Shown here: positions 11,010 to 20,358 of the stretch, piece by piece
How positions within the stretch are numbered: the first letter of the stretch is position 1
How the letters are laid out: every line of letters starts with the position of its first letter
Assembly (NCBI GenBank): GCA_963854835.1
Contig: OY978526.1
Coordinates: forward strand, 85,488,846-85,552,845
DNA: 64,000 nt
Direction: 5' to 3'
From: Megamerina dolium
Lineage: Eukaryota; Arthropoda; Insecta; Diptera; Megamerinidae
Made by a program: the position numbers and the translations under genes
Notes under the pieces: generated by a model
What the model saw: the letters and a program-made list of their open reading frames with translations, nothing else
Databases searched by the model: none
What the model was told of the DNA's origin: nothing

Positions 11010-11400
11010 CATCGCTGATAAACAGAAATCGTAGGGATGTCTTCAGACTGATGGCAGTCATCACTGGCTTCTGGCTTATCGCAGAGCAGGCAGCCATAGT
11101 GGGAATTCATCATAACGTTCACTGTAAGCACACAACTGCAATCAAGCAGAAGAAAATTAAACTGTTTCCTATTTCCTCTGCGAATGCCCTGCTCTCTAGA
11201 TACCTTAGGTAAACCACTCATCAACAATCTCGCAGATTTAGCGGAAACAAACATCAACGACTTCCAGAGGCATCTAAACTGCACGGACTGGATATAACCG
11301 AGCTGTTAACCACCGAATAAACAGTTGAAAATGAGGATGTGGCAACAAAATAGCGCCAACCAACCAACCACTGGACCTAAGCTAGACAACAAAACGTGTC
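11010..11400 (+). mobile_element. Second non-LTR 3' fragment
   Basis: Plus-strand frames read RLMAVITGFWLIAEQA and then, after frameshifts, FLCECPAL and LADLAETNIN. This is the zinc-knuckle and tail region of an I/R1/jockey-type second ORF (CECPAL is the usual signature). It follows directly after the 10040-10927 element but belongs to a different family. Boundaries are approximate. Confidence 0.6.
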
Positions 11401-11734
11401 CAAAGGAAACTTAAAAAAGTACACAAAGAACAAAATAAAAAGAATCATTACTTATTTGGCAAAAATCTTGCATATTATTCTTAGACGGTTAAGCTCCACT
11501 CAACTGACGAATGTATCCCATAAATGGGGCACTTGAAAAAAGAACTAAAAAATCATTGAGATATCGATCCATAAAGATGTAAGATGAGAGATATGAAATG
11601 GAAATTTTTTGCAGAAATTGTTATTCAAAAAAAGTTATTAGTTTATTGTGGACAACGATTCGAAAAACAAATGTGTCAAGTGCTCCCACTTCTCTCCTCT
11701 ATGTATATTTTTTCTTATAAATATATTAATTTTT
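11401..11734. other. Downstream flank of gene D
   Basis: AT-rich, no gene seen. It should contain the 3' UTR of gene D on the minus strand; no clear AATAAA was identified. Confidence 0.4.
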
Positions 11735-13285
11735 TTAGGAATTCTCATTTGCTGTTGTTGTGGATGTAATTTGATCATCTTGTACATCTTGATCCATTTC
11801 ATAATATAGATATTTGGGTTTGAAATCTAACTGGTCCATTGACATATTGTGCTTTGCATTTTTGTTGAGATTTGTGGAACGCATAAAATCTGCCACCCGA
11901 AAAGTTGGAGCTGCAAGTAATATGAAATGGAATGAAAATATTTTCAGCATCAATTTAGCAATTTGAATTAAGGTTCTACTTCAAATTCAACTTACCAAAA
12001 TTTGGCGTGTTTGGTAATGGATCCAATGTAGGTGCAGTTGCTTCGTAGTGCTGGTGTGTAGAATCCAGTGGTGGTAATTTTGTGGGATAATCTACGGGCA
12101 GAGCTGCTGCACTAGCGCTCAATGTACGCGACATGGAGTGCAAATTACTTCGCAATGAAATGGTGCCAATCTGAATGGGCAGTTTTGCCTGCAGCCAACG
12201 TTTTTTATTTGTCGTACTTACGGTGACCTCTACTTCGTATGCCACCTGCAAACATTTACAGAGTTCAACATCGATTGTGGGTGTTGTGTGTGGTACATGC
12301 AATAATTGTAAATGTTGTACCAGGCCAGCGGACCTTTGCTGGCAGAGCACATGCATTACTTGCACTAAAGTTCTGCGTTCCGTTTTGATCTTTGACTTTT
12401 TTTTGCTTTGCCCAACATAAGTTGCTAGCAGATTCAATTTGTATACAATTTCTGAAAGCATCAAATTATCATCATTCAATAATTTCACAAGCACTGAAAT
12501 GCATTCGCCGGCCACATAGCCCCTTTGTGGAAGGTTGACTTTTAATTGCAATGGCTGTTGCCAAAACTTGACATATGGCTTCTTTTCGATAACGTCCACA
12601 TCGAAAGCCTGCGCCAACGCCAAATCATATCTAAGATCGAGGGGTCGTTCTATTAGAAAAGTGCGACTACAACATGTCTCTTGCCGATCTGGATAATCTA
12701 TGAGAACGACTGCTTCATAAGTGATGCTGCCAATAGTGCCATCAAATGTTGATGGACAATTGTCTGGTAGTCGAACAGCGAAAGAATAAGCATAAGTGCC
12801 CAGTTCGAAAATTTTTGCAAATGCTAAAGACACAAGTGAATCAATGTTAGAGAAATAGGGCAATGAATCACGCACAGCTTAAATACTTACCCTCTTCTGA
12901 GCCTACAAAATAATTTGTGGTTGCCAAATAATCTTGACGATTTGTGTATACAATTTTCGAGGCCTCTATGTGGGCAGTTGTATTGAGATCCGAGACTGTG
13001 CCATGACTAGTGCCATTCTGCAGAGTTTTTCTTTGTTTTTTGGGTGTCAAAACTTCCCATTGCGTACTAGCGTATCCGGAGATCTTGAAAGAGATTGCTA
13101 TAAAATATGTTCAGAAGAAAACCCCCCATCAATAATGTGTGATTCATCATTTGTTTATGATTCATTCACTCACCTTTGATTAATTGACGTTCGCACAGTG
13201 TGAGCACTACCCTTCCAGCAATAACATCGCCTGATTGATAGACACCATTTGGTCTTTCTAATTCCATTTCACAATTTCCAATCAT
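11735..13285 (-). CDS. Gene D: arrestin-domain protein, complete
   Basis: Minus-strand exons 13285-13174, 13097-12891, 12823-11996 and 11910-11735 join to 1323 nt, 440 aa. The start MIGNCEMELERPNGVYQSGD and the 112-nt phase-1 first exon match the family. Further family features are GTYAYSFAVRLPDNCPSTFDG and YVAGECISV. D differs from B in two ways: a 67-nt intron (12890-12824) cuts the N-terminal fold, and the intron between the two folds is absent. No PPxY motif is visible, so Nedd4 recruitment is less likely. Exon 3 at 12246-12371 is the source of a fragment captured by the transposon at 13618-15295. Specific function is not known to me. Confidence 0.88.
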
Positions 13286-13617
13286 TTTTGGAATTCTAAA
13301 TATGCTAACACTGAAAATATACCTATTGCTTCTGCACTTCGTGTGGTACTAATTTGTGTGGAAGTCACTTCTTTATCATATACGAGTACTCACCAACTTA
13401 CTCACCACCATTTGAGTTACGTTTATTAATCGATCAATATTGTTTATCTTATCAAATTATTTTATAGAAAAAACAAATTATACCAATTGCTCTAAATAAG
13501 TATTTGGCAAGTTGTTTGTATTTATTGTCACATTTATGTAAATGTATTGTTGACGACCAACACATGTTCTTACATTAGAATTATTAATAATTACGTACGT
13601 ACTATATATAATAAATA
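13286..13617. other. Upstream region of gene D
   Basis: AT-rich; should hold the gene D promoter (minus strand). The Tc1/mariner element starts only about 330 nt upstream of the ATG, so it may sit in or beside the promoter. No motif can be named with confidence. Confidence 0.4.
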
Positions 13618-14164
13618 CAGTGTGTTCCAATAGTACGTGTGTTACTTTGTTATCGATTAAAATCTGCATTATCGACCCTCACCCGTCATATTTTGTATCA
13701 TTGTCATTGTGACAGTATAGGATTTTAATTATGGATCGCTAAATTTCAAGTCGCTTGTGCAAACGCTACGATCGATGCACTACATTAGTGAAACAACTGT
13801 GCCCAACATTGTGAATAAATTTTATCAAACTGGGTCCGTACCTGATGTTCCGAAACCAACCAGAGTACGCAGTGCTGAGAATATTGCTGTGGCGAGTGAA
13901 AGTGTTGTCGAGTTCCCCGGAATGTCTATTCGACATCGTTCGCAACAATTGGCGACCTCCATGCATCGAATTTTGCTCTTGGACTTGAACTTACACCCAT
14001 ATAAAGTCCAATTGACGCAGCACCATGCACAACGTAGTATATTCACTGATTGGGCCCTGCAAATTATTGCTGAAGATGATGATTTTTCCCAAAAAAAAAA
14101 CAACATCTTTTCGGACGCGGCTCATTTCCACCTCGACAGCTATGTTCAAAGCAAAAAAAAAGTA

Positions 14165-14290
14165 ACTTTAGTGAAAATAATGCATGTGCTCAATCGGCAA
14201 AGGTCAGCTGGCCTGGTGAAACATTTACAATTATTGCATGTACCACACACAACACCCACAATCGATGTTGAACACTGTAAATGCTTGCAG
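14165..14290 (+). pseudogene. Captured fragment of arrestin gene D exon 3
   Basis: Aligned by eye with the reverse complement of 12246-12371, this stretch has equal length and about 11 mismatches in 126 nt. It reads HLQLLHVPHTTPTIDVEHCK in the transposase frame, the same arrestin frame as in gene D. On either side stand 35-nt copies of the transposase segment around EAHFHLDS (14114-14148 and 14291-14325, 4 mismatches). Downstream the frame stops soon after FVH. Confidence 0.9.
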
Positions 14291-14460
14291 GACGAGGCTC
14301 ATTTCCATCTCGACAGTTTTGTTCACTAGCAAAACTGTCATATCTGGGGCTCGGAAAATCCACACCTCATTATTGAGAAGCCAATGCATCTATCGCGCGC
14401 CACTATTTGATGCAGTTTATGGATCGAAGGCATCATCGGACGGAAACATCATAAATGTCA

Positions 14461-14807
14461 GCGGTTGTAGTGGAAGACCCCCATCTGTTGCCAATGTGGG
14501 AAAACAATTGCCCAGGCGAACAAGGTGCACCCTGGCGCAGCTCAGGTCGGGCATACAGTAAGTTTCACAGTAATTATCTATCGAGAATTAATCCTGATAT
14601 ACCAGACGAATGCCCTCATTGCGACCAATCATCGCACGACACAGTCCACCTATTCAATTGTCTCTTCCACCCCACAAATTTGACACCATACAGCTCTGGA
14701 GGTGGCTACATTTCTAGGACTTGACCACTACGAGGACACGAGCAAATAATAGCTTATGCTTGTGCTGACGACGACACAAATTGAAGTTCCTACAACAATA
14801 ACAACCG
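14461..14807 (+). mobile_element. 5'-truncated non-LTR fragment inside the transposon
   Basis: Plus-strand frames read RRTRCTLAQLRSG, YLSRINPDIPDECPHCDQS and HDTVHLFNC, the terminal zinc-knuckle region of a jockey/R1-type element. It ends in a CAA-rich tail. TAAATGTCA stands on both sides (14452-14460 and 14808-14816), a clean 9-nt target-site duplication, and transposase coding sequence resumes after it. Confidence 0.85.
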
Positions 14808-15478
14808 TAAATGTCAATTCTGAGCTGTACCACACTATGTTGGTGGACTATTTTGTGCCGGGGGTTGAAGCTCAGGGTCTGGATGATATTTGGTTTCAAC
14901 AAGACAACGCTACACTACACACAACTCGCCTCAATTTGGACTTTTTGTGTTGCAAATTCGCGAACTAGTTGCGGTGATGTGAAGTGGTCGCTCAGATCAC
15001 GCGATTTGACGCGGTTAGACTTTTTTCTGTGGGGTTACACGAAGTATAAAGTCTATGTGAATAATCCGAAGACGATTCCAGACTCGAAAAGCAATATTAC
15101 ATCGGCGATCCAGGCCATTCCGGGTGGTCATACTGCAAAATATCATCAAGAATATGGCCAAAAAAGTGAGATATCTATGGAATAGTCGCGTTGAATATAT
15201 CAGCCTTTTGAACGAAATAAAATATTTGGAAAAATTCCGAATCGTTTGCGTTTTATTCAAAATCAAAGTAACACACGTCATAATGGAACACTCTGTATTA
15301 TATACGACGGATAAATGTTTGGCATTCTATGGAGAATCATAAAAGTCTCTTATCACTATAAGCAAATACGAGCATACCGAATAAATTAATTGTGCACTTA
15401 GAACTAGATCTGCATTGCTCAGACTATATGGTTAACGGAAAAATATTCAAAAAAAAAAAAAAAAATAAGCAGAGTCAA

Positions 15479-15484
15479 TTTATT
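15479..15484 (-). terminator. Possible polyadenylation signal of gene E
   Basis: AATAAA on the minus strand 37 nt after the gene E stop codon, giving a very short 3' UTR if used. Confidence 0.35.
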
Positions 15485-15520
15485 ATGAATACAGATATTG
15501 ATAGCTTTTTCTTACCCATC

Positions 15521-18500
15521 TCAGACATCATGCTCTTGCTCCTCCTGTTCCTCCTGTTCCTCATCCTCTTCATTTTCATTTAAAATACCAATTATCGAAC
15601 CAAAAGTATCCAAACTTCGACCAGTGTGATCCGTTTGCAATGAACCATAGGAATTATAATAATGCATATTTAATGCTGAATCTGTTGAGGCACTGATCGC
15701 TTGAGTGGATGTCGCAAATGTTTTGTACGCTGGAAACTTGGGCAGATCAACATAGATGCGTTGTCGTGCCTCTTGCAGACTTCCAGAGAAATCCAACGTT
15801 TGCTGACTGCTCAGCGTGGCAAAACTGAACGAAGGTGGCACTACACAACAAAGAGTGTCAATGTGAATCGGCAACATAAGGAAACAAGTACTCACAGCAA
15901 CTATCATACGATGGTGGATCATCATCTTTCTTCATCTTTATCGTCCTATCTTTTTTGGCATTACCATTGCCATTATCATCGTCATCATCATCATCGTCAT
16001 CATCATCAACATCATCATCATCATCATTGCCGTTATCGTCATCGTTGTTCTCTTGTCGCCCCTCTGATTGTTCATCGATTTCACTCAATTGTGCTATCTG
16101 ACGGCTCATTGAAGTCGGTTGTGTTGTCACCAAATTACGCACTTGCCGCAATGGTACTGTACCAATAACCACTGGCACCGAAATATCCATATCATAATGA
16201 AAATAACCAGTTTTGAGTCTAACTTGTATTGTATAGTGTAGGAATACAATATAATTGGGATTCAATGTAGATCGTTGTGTATGTTCGGGCACGTACACGG
16301 TGCTCTTGTACAAACGTTTGGTCAATCGCAACGTACGCTCTTCGATAATGCGCTTGGACAGTGTCTGTGAGAAGAAGTTACGTTTGAAGGGCTTACGCGC
16401 TAAAAATATAAAATGTTGCTTCAATGTTGCCTCCACACACATTATATCATAGTGTGGTGATTGATTATCAACTTCGAGGTAGAATGGTATCTCCTGCATG
16501 GGTATAAATCCAGCATAGGGCAGTAATAATGTCGCAGAAATCGGTCCTGAGCTACAGGGCCATTGGCAGAGGTATTTGATGTTTTCATCTTTAAGCGGTA
16601 GCTGTTGAAAAAGTAGCAAAATAAATTCAATTTAATTGGAAGTGGGAAACAGACCCTTTAGTCTAAGCAGATGGCTCTGATACTCTCTGATACAACATAC
16701 TAAAATTGTACTACAAAAAAAATAAATATGTGGCACTTAAAGCCCCAAGAGGTTAATTGGCCGAGCTTCTCTTCCATTACCGTTGTTCGTGTTAAATTTT
16801 GGACAGTATTAGAAAGCACCTACATATTTTAGCCGGTTCCGAATGGAAGAACTCTTGCGATAACACTATTTCTGAGCTTTGTCACAGAGTTCTTTTTTGT
16901 AGGCTTTTCCATGGCAAATTGTTACTGCCGGAAGAATTGCCAATTGTTTGCCGACAGGTGGGTACCGTTAGAAAGAAAAACGACCCAACGACCTACAGCT
17001 CAGAAGGCCAACAAACTAATCACTGAGCTACGGCACCCAACCACGGGGCTGTGAAGAATATAACTAGGAGCAATTATGCAAAATTATGCAGTTTTTTTTG
17101 TGCTTATTACCATTTTCAGTTGAGCCAACTTTGCAGAAATTTTTGTTTCAGAAAAAGGACGTTTTTTTCCCAACTGTTTCATCATTTTGTGAAAAGATTG
17201 AATGAGGAGTAATACCATTTTTTTTTGTACGCTTGTTTTTCAAACTGTCTCACCAATCAGTAAGAAAACAATTCAGAAAATGAGTTGCTGGAAGAGTTCT
17301 GCCATTTCAAGTTTAACACGAACTCTCCAAAGTTCTTTGGACTATTTAGTGACAAATAATTCTTTGTCTGTGAAGGAGCGTTGGAATAGAAAATTTGGCA
17401 GACATCGGAATATATGACAAAAATCAATCAAATGCTGCTGAATGTTAAAAAAGGACTCTAACATATATTTAGTTGTTGCATCCATGTTTTGTGATACGAA
17501 ATCGTATAATCTGGGGTTGCAATCCTTGGTCTGAAATCCAGATGGTGACCCAGAGTCCAGAGTCCGTTCCGGAGCGGAGACCCAATTGCAGCGAGGAACA
17601 TGTATATTTAGTTGCAATACATAATGCTAATATTTTAAATTAAGAGATGTTGAAATAAAATCATATAGTGCTAAGATGATCACAGCCTAGACGGAGGGAA
17701 ACCATGCTCATTTTTGGTGATAAAAATTTAGCTAGATCATCTGAAATCGGCGATACAGTCACCATAAAATAATTTACGTTGGCCGTCCCAGAACTACCCA
17801 ACGTGACATATATATGGCGGCAGTAGTTTGAAAAAAATTACTTTGGTGAAAAGTGGCAACCTTATAAATTTCAAGGCGTAACGTTGTTTAAAAATTTTTT
17901 TTTTGAAGCCATCGAAAGTTAACGACCTCAGTGAATTTGTAAACATGGAAAAAATTGGTCACCGTTATGTAATTCAATACTTTCATTTGAAAGGTCTCAG
18001 TCCAACGAATATTTAAGCCGAACTAGATTCTATTCTGGTGGAGTCTGCGCCTTAATTTACGACCATAAAATATTGGTTGGTATAGTTTAAACGAGGTCGT
18101 ACGAGCTGCCAATACGAACACCGTAGTGGTCGACCAATTGAGCTGGCCGCGCCAGAAACGGTTAAGAAAATCCTCAAAATGGTATCGGATGATCTCCGGC
18201 TGAAGCGGTGTGAGCTAGATGAAATTACAGGCATTTCAAAAAGTGCATCGAATATTGACCGAAAAGTTGGAGATGAAAAAGCTGTGTGCAAGATGGGTGC
18301 CGCGTTTGCTCACAACACAGAACAAAAACAACGTCGTAAAGATGTTTCTATAGAGCGTTTGACGATGTTTCACAATAATAAACCCGAGTTTTTGCATCGA
18401 TTCGTCACCATGGATGAGACATGGGTCCACCACTTCTCATTTGAGACAAAGGAGCAGTCAAAACAGTGGACTGAAAGGGAAGAATCGTGTCCAAAGAAGG

Positions 18501-19629
18501 CGAAGAAGACTGTTCCATCTGCAGACAATGTTATGGCGTCGGTTTTTTTTTTTTTTGGGATGCACGTGGGATAATTTTTATTGAGTATCTTCAAAAAGGA
18601 AAAACAGAAAAATTTGAAAAAAAGAAAAATTAAAGAAAAAGGCCGCATTTGGCGAAACAGAAAGTGTTGCCGTCAAGACAATGGCACCAGTTCACACATC
18701 CGCTATTGCGATGGCCAAAATCAATGAGTTAAAGCTCGATTTGGTTCACCACGCACCTTTCTATTTCCAAATTTGAAAAATGGCTTGGTGGTAGACGATT
18801 TGCAAACAATGAAGAGCTGGAGTCTGTGGTATATGGCTATTTTAATGTGCTATACAGTTGATATAATATACAGGGTATCGAAGCAATAGAATATCACTGG
18901 GAAAAGTGTATAGAGCTATAGGAGATTATGTTGAGAAATATAGAAAAATTTAGTTCTGGGTAGTTCTGGGAGCGTATTTAAAATATTTCTATGCTAATAT
19001 AAAGTTTGCTTCAAAAGTGAGCTGTGAAAATTATTCTTTTTTGTTTTTTTGTTGTTTTTGGAACAAAATCGCACAATATCTTATTATTTCCCACTAGCAC
19101 TCACCGAATATTCTGGATTGCAGTTCAAATTTAATGGCTGCACTACTGTGATGTATTTGACATAGACTTCATTAAATGTCCACGGCTTATCGATGGTCAC
19201 TGTTATGCTGTAGCCAATGTAACCGTATGGTCCCTTACACGAGGACGGACAATCGGGTGGTATTCGCAACATCAACGCATACACATGGGTACCAGCACTA
19301 AATTCGATGCTATCAAAGACCTTGACACGCGTATGCAAATACTGTTGATGGCCATAATAATTGGCCGCTTCACTTTTATTACTAAGGGACCATTGTACCT
19401 TGGCTTCGCCCTCCAATGTTATGTAGATAGCTTGAAAATTATCAGACACACACACACACACAATGGTTAAATAATCACAAATATTGCAATAACATCATTC
19501 TTCGTTTGTATATTTACCATTAACACGTTTCATACGACTTGTTTTCAATATAATACGCCCATTAATATATTCACCACTGTTATAAATCGGATTTAGTCGA
19601 TCCAATTGAAAGGTACAGGATGTTGGCAT
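15521..19629 (-). CDS. Gene E: arrestin-domain-containing protein with acidic stretch
   Basis: Minus-strand exons 19629-19518, 19430-19105, 16601-15896 and 15840-15521 join to 1464 nt, 487 aa. The N-terminal fold begins MPTSCTFQLDRLNPIYNSGE and has EGEAKVQWS and FSAGTHVYAL; the C-terminal fold has QWPCSSGPI and YAGFIPMQE. Exon 3 then encodes a run of about 20 Asp with Asn and Val, from GAT codon repeats, followed by PPSYDSC, a PPxY motif. Exon 4 begins with PPSF and ends in a Glu/Gln-rich tail. The layout is that of B, with the phase-0 intron between folds. That intron (16602-19104) has grown to 2.5 kb through a SINE and a mariner. Probably an alpha-arrestin-type ubiquitin ligase adaptor. Confidence 0.88.
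16707..17045 (-). mobile_element. tRNA-derived SINE, copy 1 (in gene E intron 2)
   Basis: Read on the minus strand, the 5' end has GTAGCTCAGTGATTAG, an A-box-like tRNA head, followed by a body that matches 26304-26580 closely (GTGGCACTTAAAGCC, CTTTGTCACAGAGTTC, GAAGAATTGCCAATTG, CCGACAGGTGGGTACC). The B box is eroded. It is an RNA polymerase III-type SINE by structure. Confidence 0.75.
17046..17776. other. Gene E intron 2 sequence between SINE and mariner
   Basis: No coding or RNA signal was recognised. A more GC-rich patch at 17510-17610 is unexplained. Confidence 0.4.
17777..18974 (+). mobile_element. Mariner element, dead (in gene E intron 2)
   Basis: Ends read GTCCCAGAACTACCC at left and GGGTAGTTCTGGGAGC at right, with TA outside (17775-17776 and 18975-18976). 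The plus-strand transposase shows DEITGIS, AVCKMGA, EQKQRRKDVS, VTMDETWVHHF and VMASVFF, then after a break MAPVHTS..MAKINEL. The MDETW..HHF motif holds one catalytic aspartate. A T-run and frameshifts interrupt it. A shorter relative is at 60257-60988. Confidence 0.85.
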
Positions 19630-20358
19630 TATGATTGCTTATGATTTTTGTGTATTTTATTCTCTTCTACGTCTTCTTCAAAACCATACATATGGAAATG
19701 TATGTGAAATTAAGTTAAAAAAAAAATTTGCACTTAAAAACTAAACGAAACAATTATTTGACTAAATTGACTTGTTTCTACCATGAATAGTACAAGTAGA
19801 AATGTTATGCTGCTCAATGCTTTGGCGTTGTGGTGCTGATTTTGGTTTTTTTTTTTTGTTTTCGAATGCGACACATTGTCTGCTCTCAGCTTCTGTCGCA
19901 TGCGAATCAATAAGTTGGCGCCTTAAATGCGAGATGGTATAAAATTTCAAAGCCACAGGATTTATGTGCTCGCATACAGCATACACATACATATACGAGA
20001 GACGGGGCAAATGGCCTTTAATGCATAAATATATGTATGTATGTATGCATTAATGTGTGTTGTGTCTCTTTTTCTTCTGGCTCCACTTAATATTTATTTT
20101 GGATAGTAATACAAGTATACATATACCAACACATTCATACATGCGAGTGCATGTATGAGAATAAGTTTACAAATTTGAGTTTTGTGTAGCACGTAATTTA
20201 TTTGAATTAATATCTATTAAATATATATTTATATAGTAAATTGCATAAAAGGCATGATATCATTTGTAATATACAAGATTTTTTTCTTCTTCCTATGTAC
20301 AACAAGTTAATATGAAGATGGTGGAGATTATTTCTGAAATTATAATTTTTGTATGAGA
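19630..20358. other. Spacer between genes E and F
   Basis: Upstream of E and downstream of F (both minus strand). Holds TATG-type microsatellites near 20030-20050 and AT-rich sequence. No gene seen. Confidence 0.45.

Larger units (their letters stand above)
13618..15295 (+). mobile_element. Tc1/mariner-type transposon with captured gene fragment
   Basis: Terminal inverted repeats of about 34 nt (CAGTGTGTTCCAATAGTACG at left; matching CAGAGTGTTCCATTATGACG read inward from the right) are flanked by TA at 13616-13617 and 15296-15297. The plus-strand transposase is recognisable: SIRHRSQQL, YKVQL, DEAHFHLDS, NCHIWGSENPH, DIWFQQDNATLHTTR, DFFLWGY. It is inactivated by stops and frameshifts. Two foreign pieces lie inside: 126 nt of gene D coding sequence at 14165-14290, and a non-LTR fragment at 14461-14807. 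Confidence 0.9.

Noticed and set aside
15701..16168. Histidine-rich plus-strand frame
   Set aside because: Antisense of the GAT repeats that encode the aspartate run in gene E.
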